Below, one piece after another: positions 55,112 to 64,000 of a stretch of 64,000 bases of DNA. Below the pieces are notes generated by a model that saw nothing but the letters and a program-made list of their open reading frames with translations, ran no database searches and was not told the DNA's origin. Made by a program: the position numbers and the translations under genes. The first letter of the stretch is position 1; every line of letters starts with the position of its first letter. Source of the DNA: an uncultured Bacilli bacterium (GTDB taxonomy: Bacteria > Bacillota_I > Bacilli_A > RF39 > UBA660); contig CALVOV010000004.1 of the NCBI GenBank assembly GCA_944350385.1, positions 24,624 through 88,623 of the forward strand, written 5' to 3'.

Positions 55112-55446
55112 TAATCCTCCATATGATGATAAGTTTCTCTAGGAATATAATTAGAAGAATTCTTAGAATCGGATCCCAAACCTTGCAATAAACCTATAGT
55201 CTTTTGAATGTTTTCTATTCCTTTTTGAAAAGAATTCATATCTATATTTTTTAAATTATTAAATATATCTTTAAAAGAAGTTTCTTTAGAAGTAGTATTG
55301 CTAATATACTTATCCCATACTTCATTATCATCACCATAAATATCATATAATTCATATAATTTCTGCCAAGACATATCTCCAGACATTACACTAGAAATTA
55401 ACTCAGGATGACTTCTTGCAAAAACTTTGAAGCTTTCTTTAGACAT
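55111..55446 (-). CDS. YlbD-like protein
   Basis: 111 residues. FKVFARSHPELISSVMSGDMSWQKLYELYDIYGDD is the YlbD family block; the family name (putative coat protein) comes from Bacillus spores. Two overlapping genes downstream (ylbE, then ylbF and rsmD). No membrane segment. Confidence 0.78.
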   Translation of the reverse strand: MSKESFKVFARSHPELISSVMSGDMSWQKLYELYDIYGDDNEVWDKYISNTTSKETSFKDIFNNLKNIDMNSFQKGIENIQKTIGLLQGLGSDSKNSSNYIPRETYHHMED

Positions 55447-55478
55447 AACATCACCACTAAATCTTATGTTTAAAATAA

Positions 55479-55503
55479 CAAAAAAAGAAGTATTACTACT
55501 TCT
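55479..55503 (-). terminator. Intrinsic terminator after parC
   Basis: AGAAGTA / TACTTCT stem, TTAC loop, T-run on the minus strand; overlaps the TAG stop. Confidence 0.8.
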
Positions 55504-58054
55504 ATTTTAGAAAATCATCTATTGTCATTAAACGATCATCTATCTCGGATAAAGAAACTTTATCTTTTTTGGGAACACGCTTTTCTTCTACAACTAATTC
55601 ATCATCAAACTCTAATTTTTCAATATGGCTATTTGGCTGAGATAATTCACAAACTACAAATGCATCTGTTAAATTATGTTTAACAATTTGTGAACCAATA
55701 GAATAACGATCAGCTATTGGTAATTCTGTTAATTTTAAAGTAACGATTTCACCATTTTTTACTCCAATATAATTTTTGACATCCACAATAAATGTCTTTA
55801 ATACCTTATGTGGATTTGACTTAACTTCTCTAATTGCTAAAACACCACGACGAGTTCTACTGCTAAGTTCAAATTCATTTAAACGAACACGTTTACCAGT
55901 ACCTTTATTTGTTATTAAAGTTAAAAATTCTTGCTTATTATAATCAAATGTTGTAGCAGAAACAACTACATCGTCTTTTAACATCATACCTTTAACTCCA
56001 CTAGCCTTAACTCCCATTACTGGAATTTCTTCTGTAGCAAAAGTTAACAAATATCCAGAATCGGTAACCATCATTATATTCTTTTCTTCCTCAACAAAAG
56101 CAGTAATTAAAGAATCTTGATCTTTAAGTCGCATACAACTTGATGCCTTTGAATATCTTTGTAATTTAAAATCTCTAAGAGGTGATCTCTTAACCATACC
56201 ATGTTGTGTAACTGTAATAATATTTTGTTCAGATTCAAATTGATAAGCAGGTATAGCGCCAATAATTACTTCACCTGCTGGTATTTCAATAATATTACTT
56301 ACATGCTTTGGCATATCTTTCCATTTTAAATCTGGAATCATATGAACAGGAACATGCAAATAATTACCACCACTTGTGAAAAGAAGTAAAACATCTGTTG
56401 TGTTCATTTCATAAAGACCAATAATATAATCATTTTCTTTTATTACTAAATCACTAGTTTGAGAAGATTGATAAGATCTAAATGATGTTCTCTTCAAATA
56501 ACCATCTTTGGTAACTAATACAACTACATCTTCTTTAGGAATCATAGCATCAGCATCAATTTTAATATCTGTAATTTCTTCTTTTATATCAGTAAGTCTA
56601 TCAGTAGGATATTCCTTATTCACTTCTTTTAAATCACGTTTAATTACACTCATTAATACTTTTTCAGATGATAATATTGCTGTCAATCCTTCAATAACCT
56701 TCTTTAAATTTTCTAGTTCATTTTGTAAAGCTACTACATCAGTATTTGATAACCTATAAAGTTGTAGCGTAACAATAGCTTCTGCTTGTGGCTCACTAAA
56801 ATCAAATTCTTTCATCAAATTTTCTTTAGATTCAGCTTTATTTTTAGATGCTCTAATTATTTTAATAACCTGATCTAAAATAGAAATACATTTGATTAAT
56901 CCTTCAACAATATGAAAACGAGCTTTAGCATGATTTAAATCAAATTCTGTTCTTCTCTTTACTACTTCTTTTTGATGAACAATAAAAGCATCAAGGGCTT
57001 GAGATAAACCTAATAATTTAGGTCTTCTATTAACGATTGCTACCATATTAAAATTATAACTAATTTGCATATCTGTATTTTTTAATAAATAATTTAAAAC
57101 TAACTCTTTATTAGTATTTTTCTTTAAATCAATTACAACTCTAACATCAGCAGCAGATTCATCTCTTACTTCTAATATACCATCTATCTTTTTATCAATA
57201 CGAATATCATCTATCTTTTTAACCATTTGTGCTTTATTGCATTCAAATGGAATTTCTGTAATAACTAATGAAGTTCCAGATTTATTATCTTCAAAATGAT
57301 ATTTACTCTTAATAATAATTCTGCCACGACCAGTTTTATAAGCTTCTTTTATACCATGAATTCCTTCAATAGTACCACCTGTTGGAAAATCTGGCCCTTT
57401 TACAAATTGCATTAACTCTTCTAAACTACAATTAGGATTATCAATACGATAAATTGTCGCATTAACCACTTCATTCAAATTATGAGTAGGAATATTAGTA
57501 GCATATCCAGCTGAAATTCCTTGTGCTCCATATACTAATAAAGCAGGAAAACGGGCTGGTAACACTGTAGGTTCAACTGTCGTATCATCAAAGTTAGGAG
57601 CAAACTCTACAGTATTTTTGTCAATATCGCGCAACATTTCATTTGCTATTTTAGAAAGACGAGCCTCAGTATAACGATAAGCTGCTGGACTATCACCATC
57701 AATAGAGCCGTTATTACCATGCATATCTATATATGGAAGTCTTGTCTTCCAAGGTTGACTCATACGAACCATGGCATCATAAATGGAAGTGTCACCATGT
57801 GGATGATAATTACCAATTACATCACCAACAGTCTTAGCACTCTTACGATAGCCATGATCATAAGTGTTTTTTTCCTTATGCATTGAGTATAAAATACGTC
57901 TTTGAACTGGTTTTAAACCATCTCTAGCATCTGGAATTGCACGATCTTGAATTATATATTTAGAATAGCTTCCAAATCTCTCTCCCATAATATCTTCTAG
58001 AGTATAGTCAAATATTTTTTCAATTATTTCTTCTGTTTCCGTCTTTTTTGCCAT
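55502..58054 (-). CDS. parC: DNA topoisomerase IV subunit A (ParC)
   Basis: 850 residues. Closely follows Bacillus ParC: RFGSYSKYIIQDRAIPDARDGLKPVQRRIL, HPHGDTSIYDAMVRMSQ and the catalytic Tyr128 in AAYRYTEARLS. The C-terminal beta-pinwheel lacks the GyrA box (QRRGGKG), supporting ParC rather than GyrA. In the quinolone-binding region the positions matching Staphylococcus Ser80 and Glu84 are Thr89 and Asp93. Decatenates chromosomes with ParE, whose gene is 13 bp upstream. Confidence 0.93.
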   Translation of the reverse strand: MAKKTETEEIIEKIFDYTLEDIMGERFGSYSKYIIQDRAIPDARDGLKPVQRRILYSMHKEKNTYDHGYRKSAKTVGDVIGNYHPHGDTSIYDAMVRMSQPWKTRLPYIDMHGNNGSIDGDSPAAYRYTEARLSKIANEMLRDIDKNTVEFAPNFDDTTVEPTVLPARFPALLVYGAQGISAGYATNIPTHNLNEVVNATIYRIDNPNCSLEELMQFVKGPDFPTGGTIEGIHGIKEAYKTGRGRIIIKSKYHFEDNKSGTSLVITEIPFECNKAQMVKKIDDIRIDKKIDGILEVRDESAADVRVVIDLKKNTNKELVLNYLLKNTDMQISYNFNMVAIVNRRPKLLGLSQALDAFIVHQKEVVKRRTEFDLNHAKARFHIVEGLIKCISILDQVIKIIRASKNKAESKENLMKEFDFSEPQAEAIVTLQLYRLSNTDVVALQNELENLKKVIEGLTAILSSEKVLMSVIKRDLKEVNKEYPTDRLTDIKEEITDIKIDADAMIPKEDVVVLVTKDGYLKRTSFRSYQSSQTSDLVIKENDYIIGLYEMNTTDVLLLFTSGGNYLHVPVHMIPDLKWKDMPKHVSNIIEIPAGEVIIGAIPAYQFESEQNIITVTQHGMVKRSPLRDFKLQRYSKASSCMRLKDQDSLITAFVEEEKNIMMVTDSGYLLTFATEEIPVMGVKASGVKGMMLKDDVVVSATTFDYNKQEFLTLITNKGTGKRVRLNEFELSSRTRRGVLAIREVKSNPHKVLKTFIVDVKNYIGVKNGEIVTLKLTELPIADRYSIGSQIVKHNLTDAFVVCELSQPNSHIEKLEFDDELVVEEKRVPKKDKVSLSEIDDRLMTIDDFLK

Positions 58055-58067
58055 ATTTTTCTACCTC

Positions 58068-59969
58068 CTAAATTTTATAATCGTCTTCCATTGAAAATTC
58101 AACGTTCTCTTCTATCCACTCTTTACGTGGTGGAACATCATCACCCATTAGGATAGAAACTCTTTTTTCAGCTAATTGAGCATCTTCAATATTAACACGA
58201 ATTAAAGTCCTGCTTCCTGGTTTCATTGTTGTTTCACATAACTGATCTGCATTCATTTCACCAAGACCTTTATATCTTTGAATATCACATTTCTTTCCTT
58301 TAGATTTTTCTTTCATTTCTTCAACCGTATAAGCATATTGAATATCTTTACCACATTGAATTTTAAACAAAGGAGGAAGAGCCACAAATAAACGACCATC
58401 TGCAATTAATGGTTTCATATAACGATAGAAGAATGTTAATAATAAACATTGAATATGTCCACCATCCTCATCAGCATCAGACATTATAATAACCTTGCTA
58501 TATTCACAATCTTTTATATCAAAATTAGATCCATATCCAGCACCAATTGTATAAATCATAGTATTGATTTCTTCATTTTTTAATATCTCATCTTCTCTAG
58601 TTTTCTCAGTATTTAATACTTTACCACGAAGTGGTAATATTGCTTGATATCTTCTATCTCTTCCTTGCTTAGCAGAACCTCCTGCAGAATCACCCTCTAC
58701 TAAAAATAATTCCTTACGAGTTTTATCTTTGCTTTGAGCAGGTGCTAGTTTTCCAGATAAACTTCGTTCTTTATTATTCTTTTTAGTACCTTTTCTAGCT
58801 TCTTCACGAGCTTTTCTTGCAGCTTCACGAGCAACTTTGCTCTTTAAACTTTTATTAATAATATCAGTTGCAATTGCTCTGTTTTCCTCTAAATAAGTTC
58901 TTAAATTATCAGTTACTATTGACTCTACAACATTTTTAGCCTGAGGAGTACCTAACTTTCCTTTAGTTTGACCTTCAAATTGTAAAATACCTTCTGGAAT
59001 TTTTAAACTTATAATAGCAGTTAATCCTTCACGGACATCACTACCTTCAAAATTCTTATCATTTGCTTTAAAAAAGCCATTACTTTTAGCATAATCATTA
59101 AACACTTTAGTTAAGGCAGTCTTAAAACCAACTTCATGAGTACCACCATCAATTGTCTTAACATTATTAACAAAGCTGACAATATTTTCATTATAAGTAT
59201 CAGTGTATTGCATAGAAACTTCTACATCGATTTTATCTTTTGTTCCATTAAATGAGAAAACATTATGTAAAGTGTTTTTTCCCTTGTTTAAATCTTCAAC
59301 AAATTCTTCAATACCTCTCTCATAATGAAATTTAGCACTTCTCTCATCCTCTTCATCAATTACTTCAATTGTTATTCCTTTTAATAAGAAAGCTGACTCT
59401 TGCATTCTTTCACAAACTGTTGTAAATGAAAAATTGGTATTAGGAAAAATTGCTTCATCTGGTAAAAAATGTACTGTTGTACCAGTTGTTCTAGCAGTAC
59501 CAATTACTTTTAATGGAACAGCTACATGTCCACCATTTTCAAATTTTATATAATATTCTTGTTTATCTCTTTTTATAGTAACTTCCATCCATTTTGATAA
59601 AGCATTAACAACACTTGAGCCAACACCATGAAGTCCTCCAGATACTTTATAACCATCTGACTCAAATTTTCCACCAGCATGTAATATTGTAAAAATAACT
59701 TCCGGTGCACTTTTTCCAGATTCATGCATACCAGTAGGAATTCCACGGCCATGGTCTTCTACACTAACTGATTTATCTACATGTAAAATAATTTTTATAT
59801 AGTCACCATAACCATTTATAGCCTCATCAACAGCATTATCAACAATCTCCCAGATTAAATGATGTAGCCCTCTTTTATCTGTAGAACCAATGTACATACC
59901 AGGACGTTTTCTTACAGCTTCTAATCCTTCAAGTATTTTAATCGAACCAGCATCATATTTATCGGCCAT
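58068..59969 (-). CDS. parE: DNA topoisomerase IV subunit B (ParE)
   Basis: 633 residues from the ATG at 59969 (AGGAG site; longer frame lacks one). GHKL ATPase (ILEGLEAVRKRPGMYIG, EIVDNAVDEA, GGLHGVGSSVVNAL), transducer domain, and TOPRIM with LFLVEGDSAGGSAKQGRDR and MSDADEDGGHI. Subunit identity is inferred from its parC partner. ATP-driven half of topoisomerase IV. Confidence 0.93.
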   Translation of the reverse strand: MADKYDAGSIKILEGLEAVRKRPGMYIGSTDKRGLHHLIWEIVDNAVDEAINGYGDYIKIILHVDKSVSVEDHGRGIPTGMHESGKSAPEVIFTILHAGGKFESDGYKVSGGLHGVGSSVVNALSKWMEVTIKRDKQEYYIKFENGGHVAVPLKVIGTARTTGTTVHFLPDEAIFPNTNFSFTTVCERMQESAFLLKGITIEVIDEEDERSAKFHYERGIEEFVEDLNKGKNTLHNVFSFNGTKDKIDVEVSMQYTDTYNENIVSFVNNVKTIDGGTHEVGFKTALTKVFNDYAKSNGFFKANDKNFEGSDVREGLTAIISLKIPEGILQFEGQTKGKLGTPQAKNVVESIVTDNLRTYLEENRAIATDIINKSLKSKVAREAARKAREEARKGTKKNNKERSLSGKLAPAQSKDKTRKELFLVEGDSAGGSAKQGRDRRYQAILPLRGKVLNTEKTREDEILKNEEINTMIYTIGAGYGSNFDIKDCEYSKVIIMSDADEDGGHIQCLLLTFFYRYMKPLIADGRLFVALPPLFKIQCGKDIQYAYTVEEMKEKSKGKKCDIQRYKGLGEMNADQLCETTMKPGSRTLIRVNIEDAQLAEKRVSILMGDDVPPRKEWIEENVEFSMEDDYKI

Positions 59970-60093
59970 TTTATCACTCCTAATCATTTAAACTATTTTT
60001 TATTATAACGAAAATACAATCTATTTTCAACTTTAATTTGTAGTAAAACCTTTATATTTCAACAATTCTTTCAACTACACCTTAAGCGTATTC

Positions 60094-60123
60094 ATCATAA
60101 CACATATACATTTATTTTGACAA
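60094..60123 (-). promoter_or_regulatory. Putative parE-parC promoter
   Basis: Minus strand TTGTCA (60123-60118), 18-base spacer, TATGAT (60099-60094), leaving a leader of about 120 bases before parE. I see nothing else in this gap. Confidence 0.45.
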
Positions 60124-60131
60124 GGACAATA

Positions 60132-60155
60132 AAAAAGATTAGACATTGTCTAATC
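60132..60155 (-). terminator. Intrinsic terminator after the 55-residue gene
   Basis: GATTAGAC / GTCTAATC 8-bp stem with ATT loop and six T; the TAG stop of the small gene forms part of the stem. Confidence 0.85.
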
Positions 60156-60317
60156 CATTTCATCTAATTTTTGATATAACTTTTTTGTAGCATTTTTGGC
60201 CATATTTCTCATATTATTTCTAACTTCAGGATGACAAGCCATATATTTATATCCTAAAAAGGCCATTGAACCAATAGCAACCATAGCTACCATTCCTACA
60301 GATTTATCATCTTTCAT
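60150..60317 (-). CDS. Small membrane-associated peptide (55 residues)
   Basis: Begins MKDDKSVGMVAMVAIGSMAF, with one hydrophobic helix (about 7-27), then a basic, Met-rich tail (VRNNMRNMAKNATKKLYQK). GAGGTG ribosome site 6 bases before the ATG, and a terminator at the stop; both strongly support a real gene. 35 bp downstream of recD2. Too short to classify. Confidence 0.7.
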   Translation of the reverse strand: MKDDKSVGMVAMVAIGSMAFLGYKYMACHPEVRNNMRNMAKNATKKLYQKLDEMD

Positions 60318-60347
60318 ATATCTCACCTCATTATTATTGTGAGATAT
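60318..60347 (-). promoter_or_regulatory. Hairpin that may mask the ribosome site of the 55-residue gene
   Basis: ATATCTCAC / GTGAGATAT, a 9-bp stem with a 12-base loop. The GAGGTG ribosome site (60324-60329) is half in the stem, half in the loop, just before the ATG. Could gate translation or terminate recD2 poorly. Confidence 0.55.
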
Positions 60348-60352
60348 TTTTT

Positions 60353-62551
60353 CTATTTTATACCATTAATTAAAAAATCTTTTATAGTTGTTCTTCTAAG
60401 ATCAGCATTCTTATTTTTTACAGCTTGTTTTAAAGCCTCTAAATCACCAACAATATACAAATTTTTCTTACATCTAGTTACACCAGTATAAACAAGTTTT
60501 TGGTATAACATTTTATTATAATTACGTACCATAGGCATAATAACAACATCAAATTCACTACCCTGAGATTTATGAATAGAAATTGCATAAGCCAAACGAA
60601 AATTAATAAAATTAGCTGGAGTATAACGTACTATATTAGAATCAAAATCAATCTCAATTTCCTTCTTGGGAGATGATTGAATTTTCGATATAAGACCTAT
60701 ATCTCCATTATAAACATTTAAATCCGGCATATTAGTAAGTTGAATAACCTTATCACCTTCTCTAAATAAAACATCTCCTATCCTAATTTCTTTTTTAAGT
60801 TTATCTTTAGGATTAAAAACATCTTGCAAAGACTTATTTATTTCATCTATACCAATAACTGTCTTATACATAGGTGCTAATATTTGAAAATCTTTATAAG
60901 AATAATCTTTATAAGCTTCTGCTATTTCTTTTATATTTGCTAAAACATCGTTACTATCACATTTAATAAAAGTTAAATCATCTTTTTCATTAAAAATACT
61001 TTCATCAATAGAACTATTTCTAATATCATAAGCTAAACTAATAATATTGGAATCTACACCTTGTCTGTATAATTTTTCAAGTTTTACTACAGGTAATTTA
61101 TTACTATCAATTAAATCATGTAACAATTGTCCAGGACCAACAGATGGTAACTGATTATCATCACCAACTAAAATAATAGCACAATTAGCACTAATTCCCT
61201 TTAATAATGAAGACATTAAATAAGTATCAACCATACTTGCCTCATCTAAAATAACTAGCTCAACCTTACTTTTATTATACTCATTAACTTGAAAAACATT
61301 AGTCTCTTTTTGCCATTTTAGAAAGCGATGAATCGTACTAGCAGATAACAAAGTAGTTTCACTCATTCTTTTAGCAGCTCTTCCTGTTGGAGCTAATAAA
61401 GCAATCTTTTCTTGTAACTTCTCATAAGATAACTTATTAATTTGACGATATAATTCTGTAATTCCACGCATGATAGTAGTCTTTCCTGTTCCTGGTCCAC
61501 CAGTAATAATTAAAAAGTCTCTTTTAAAACTATTTTTAATTGCTAAAAGTTGTTCTGAATTATACCTTATTTGATAAAATTCTTCCAAATCATTAATTAA
61601 ACTATCAACTCTTTCATCTTCTCTTATAGGATTATTTGCAAGCAAACGTAACCTTTTAACAATCAATGTCTCAGCATCGTACAATGATTTCAAATAATAT
61701 TTATCATCTTTTACAATAATCTTAGAATCCTTTTGTAAAGACAATAAAGCCTTATCATAATCAGTATAAGTAATAGATTTTCCTAAAACTCTAACTAAAT
61801 AACTATATATTTCTTCATAAGAATAATAACTATGACCAAAAGTATTACTAACTTCATCCATAATATATAAAATTGCTGCTCTAACCCTTATTATATCATC
61901 TTTTGCTATTCCTTTATTTAATGCAATCATATCAACTTTTTTATAATTTATATCACTAATATCATCAATAATTTGATAAATATCTTCATCTATTATATTA
62001 CGAGTTTTAGCTTTATAATGATTATATATTAACATTGCATCTTTAGTAGAAAAGCCTAAATTATTTAAGAATAAAATTATTTCATAACTTGATTCATACT
62101 CTTTTAGCTTGTTGTGTAAAATATCAATATTACTTTTAGATATTCCTGGAATTAAAATAAGATTATCTGGATTTTCTAATATTATTTTTAAAGTGTCCTT
62201 GCCTAAAACATCAACAATAGCTTTAGCTTTTTTTTCACCAATACCTTTGAATAATCCACTAGTTAAAAATTCTAATATAGCATTTTTCTCTTCCGGTCTA
62301 CATCTTTCATAGCTAGTAACATTAAATTGTTCGCCATACTTTTCATGCTGAACTAAATTTCCAAATAAAATATAAGTATCGATTTCATTTAGTTCATGAA
62401 AATAACCAGTAAATGTTATTGTTCTATTCAAATAATCTGCTAACTTTTCTGAGTTGGTATCATGTACTTTAAATAGACCTATAGTATAGCCAGTACTACT
62501 ATTCTGAAAAATTGTTTTTGTATATTTACCTTTTATACTAACTTCTCCCAT
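60353..62551 (-). CDS. recD2: RecD2-type DNA helicase
   Basis: 732 residues, the long RecD2 form. N-terminal OB and helix-hairpin-helix parts (GIGEKKAKAIVDVLG), then Walker A GGPGTGKTTI near 345, Walker B DEASMVD near 435 and SIHKSQGSEFD (motif VI). 5'-3' helicase acting in repair, without RecBC. Start ATG has AGGAGG; 12 bp after mtaB. Confidence 0.95.
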   Translation of the reverse strand: MGEVSIKGKYTKTIFQNSSTGYTIGLFKVHDTNSEKLADYLNRTITFTGYFHELNEIDTYILFGNLVQHEKYGEQFNVTSYERCRPEEKNAILEFLTSGLFKGIGEKKAKAIVDVLGKDTLKIILENPDNLILIPGISKSNIDILHNKLKEYESSYEIILFLNNLGFSTKDAMLIYNHYKAKTRNIIDEDIYQIIDDISDINYKKVDMIALNKGIAKDDIIRVRAAILYIMDEVSNTFGHSYYSYEEIYSYLVRVLGKSITYTDYDKALLSLQKDSKIIVKDDKYYLKSLYDAETLIVKRLRLLANNPIREDERVDSLINDLEEFYQIRYNSEQLLAIKNSFKRDFLIITGGPGTGKTTIMRGITELYRQINKLSYEKLQEKIALLAPTGRAAKRMSETTLLSASTIHRFLKWQKETNVFQVNEYNKSKVELVILDEASMVDTYLMSSLLKGISANCAIILVGDDNQLPSVGPGQLLHDLIDSNKLPVVKLEKLYRQGVDSNIISLAYDIRNSSIDESIFNEKDDLTFIKCDSNDVLANIKEIAEAYKDYSYKDFQILAPMYKTVIGIDEINKSLQDVFNPKDKLKKEIRIGDVLFREGDKVIQLTNMPDLNVYNGDIGLISKIQSSPKKEIEIDFDSNIVRYTPANFINFRLAYAISIHKSQGSEFDVVIMPMVRNYNKMLYQKLVYTGVTRCKKNLYIVGDLEALKQAVKNKNADLRRTTIKDFLINGIK

Positions 62552-62563
62552 GATACCTCCTAT

Positions 62564-63847
62564 CTATTCACATACTACATACGGATATTGAATCCCTATA
62601 ACTTTAACTTTTACAAATTGATTATGTTCTTTCTCACCATTTATTTTAGCATATAAAAAGTTACCAGTATGTCCATAACTATAACCATCTTTTATTTCTT
62701 CTACTAAAACTTCAACTTCACTATTTAAAAATTTATTCATGTAGGCAATTTCCAATTCTTTAGAAATATTCACCAATTCTCTTGCTCTTTCTTTCTTTAT
62801 AGAACCAGTTAACTTATTATCCATAAAACTAGCTTTAGTTCCTTTCCTTTCACTAAATGGAAAAACATGAATTTTACTAAAAGCCAATTCCTTGCATGTT
62901 TCAATAGTCTTTTGAAATAGCTCTTCACTCTCACCAGGAAAACCAACAATAACATCAGTACTAATGGATATATTAGGCCTGATACTTCTTATTTCTGCAA
63001 TCTTACTTTTATAATAATCTAAATCATATTTTCTATTCATAACCTTTAATATTTCATTAGAACCAGCTTGAAGAGGTATATGCATATGATCAACAATAAT
63101 TTTAGAATTTCTTAATACATCTAAAACATCTTCATTTAATTCTGTAACTTCAATAGAAGAAATACGTAATCTTTTTAATCCTTTAATTTTAATTAGTTTT
63201 CTTAAAAGATCAGCAAAATTAGTTTCCAAGTCAGTACCATAATTACCTGTATGTATTCCAGTTAAAACAATTTCTTTATAATTATTATTTACTAAAGCAG
63301 TTACTTCTTCTAATACTTTATCCTCAGATTTACTACGACACTTACCACGAACAAAAGGAATAATGCAATAACTACAAAAGTTATCACAACCATCTTGAAT
63401 TTTTACAAAAGCTCTAGTTCTACCAGGAAAAGATGTTATATACATATCTTCAAACTCAGTCAATCTTTTAGAATACATTCTATTTATTGTTTCTTTATTT
63501 TTAAAATACTCATCTAACAATTGTACTATTTTAGATTTATCTTTATTGCCTAAAATAATATCTAGACCATCTATATGAAAATCAGGATTAGCAGCAATAA
63601 AACATCCCATTGCTACAACACAAGCATTTGGATTCTTATTAATTGCCTGTCTAATACTCTTTTTAGACTTAGCATCACTTGTATTAGTAACCGTACACGT
63701 ATTGATAATATATACATCACAAATATCATCATAACTCTTAATTTCATAACCTGCTTTTTTTAATTCATTAATAACAAATTCACTTTCATAAGCATTAACC
63801 TTACAGCCTAAATTAAATACTCCAACACTTTTACTCAAACAAATCAC
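62564..63847 (-). CDS. mtaB: tRNA t6A37 methylthiotransferase MtaB
   Basis: 427 residues. N-terminal iron-sulfur domain (NLGCKVNAYESE, NTCTVTNTSD, AMGCF), radical SAM motif CDNFCSYC, RGKCRS, and a C-terminal TRAM domain. Converts t6A37 to ms2t6A37 in ANN-decoding tRNAs. Start is GTG at 63847 or TTG at 63838; neither has an ideal ribosome site, and an ATG in another frame ends at once. Confidence 0.94.
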   Translation of the reverse strand: MICLSKSVGVFNLGCKVNAYESEFVINELKKAGYEIKSYDDICDVYIINTCTVTNTSDAKSKKSIRQAINKNPNACVVAMGCFIAANPDFHIDGLDIILGNKDKSKIVQLLDEYFKNKETINRMYSKRLTEFEDMYITSFPGRTRAFVKIQDGCDNFCSYCIIPFVRGKCRSKSEDKVLEEVTALVNNNYKEIVLTGIHTGNYGTDLETNFADLLRKLIKIKGLKRLRISSIEVTELNEDVLDVLRNSKIIVDHMHIPLQAGSNEILKVMNRKYDLDYYKSKIAEIRSIRPNISISTDVIVGFPGESEELFQKTIETCKELAFSKIHVFPFSERKGTKASFMDNKLTGSIKKERARELVNISKELEIAYMNKFLNSEVEVLVEEIKDGYSYGHTGNFLYAKINGEKEHNQFVKVKVIGIQYPYVVCE

Positions 63848-63900
63848 ATTCTTTCCCGAAAACTTCTAACATATTATATCACACAAAAAAAGCAAAGAAA

Positions 63901-63926
63901 AGAAAATACTAAATTTAGTATTTTCT
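63901..63926 (-). terminator. Perfect 26-base palindrome, probable terminator
   Basis: 13-bp inverted repeat AGAAAATACTAAA with its complement and no spacer, T-rich tail on the minus strand. It would end a gene starting outside the window. Confidence 0.55.
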
Positions 63927-63953
63927 CTTTATTGTAATTTCAACCGCACCATT

Positions 63954-64000
63954 TTACTTATATTTTAATTCTATATCATAAGCACATTTATAGTCAAATA
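63954..64000 (-). CDS. Possible 3' end of a gene beyond the right edge
   Basis: One minus-strand frame reads through 14 codons (ending ...CAYDIELKYK) to TAA at 63954, just before the terminator palindrome. Too short to identify; another frame could be the real one. Confidence 0.3.
   Translation of the reverse strand, partial: FDYKCAYDIELKYK

Noticed and set aside
1..64000. Mycoplasma-type genetic code suggested by the low GC
   Set aside because: TGA ends several genes (for example GerA-like and the zinc-ribbon membrane protein) and conserved Trp positions use TGG.
1..64000. Mobile elements, CRISPR, rRNA, riboswitch or T-box
   Set aside because: I found no transposase, integrase, cas gene, direct-repeat array, rRNA segment or T-box/riboswitch core on reading the window.

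Overview
The window is low-GC DNA (roughly 30% G+C by eye) from a Gram-positive-type bacterium of the Bacilli/Firmicutes line. Indicators are hrcA-grpE-dnaK-dnaJ under CIRCE operators, RNase HIII, a ylbD-ylbE-ylbF-rsmD cluster, topoisomerase IV (parE-parC), recD2, YugP, UppP (so peptidoglycan is made), strong AGGAGG-type ribosome binding sites and TTGACA/TATAAT promoters. TGA is used as a stop (for example after the GerA-like gene), so this is the standard bacterial code and not the Mycoplasma code. tRNA genes encode their CCA ends. A GerA-type germinant receptor subunit implies spore-forming ancestry or ability. An uncultured gut-type Bacilli lineage with a compact genome is my inference; no rRNA is present to settle it. 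I saw no insertion sequence, prophage, CRISPR array or rRNA. Almost everything is on the minus strand; the plus-strand exceptions are gerA-gerC, one exported protein, a TetR regulator and rnhC.

Region 1 (1-9.1 kb) is a single-direction series: a membrane acyltransferase, then four paralogous membrane histidine kinases with zero, one or two receiver domains, the last cut by the window edge. This is the most unusual part. Region 2 (9.1-17.5 kb) holds a divergent peptide deformylase, an rRNA uracil methyltransferase, the germination genes, a ComEC-like hydrolase with overlapping small genes, and a run of poorly known enzymes (S51 peptidase, DUF4186, permuted papain-like). Region 3 (17.5-31 kb) has a lipid kinase, a heterodimeric ABC exporter, YugP, FolD, a membrane thioredoxin, MnmA and UppP. 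Region 4 (31-35.2 kb) has a nitroreductase, an acyl-CoA synthetase with a divergent TetR gene across a palindromic operator, and two tRNAs.

Region 5 (35.2-44.6 kb) contains two large surface-type proteins, one with a 36-serine tract coded by a 21-bp repeat, then Smr, PfkB kinase, pyruvate phosphate dikinase, thioredoxin and CvpA. Region 6 (44.7-52.1 kb) has RNase HIII, dihydrofolate reductase, thymidylate synthase and the heat-shock operon. Region 7 (52.1-64 kb) has a pilin-like protein carrying glycine-rich, discoidin-like and ricin-like parts, the ylb cluster, topoisomerase IV, a 55-residue membrane peptide gene, RecD2 and MtaB.

Functional links: FolD, DHFR and ThyA together supply one-carbon units and dTMP; MnmA, MtaB, RlmCD and RsmD modify tRNA and rRNA; UppP, the acyltransferase and the lipid kinase act on the envelope. 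Many minus-strand genes end inside their own intrinsic terminator hairpin. Start codons given here are those with the best Shine-Dalgarno spacing and often differ from the longest open frame.
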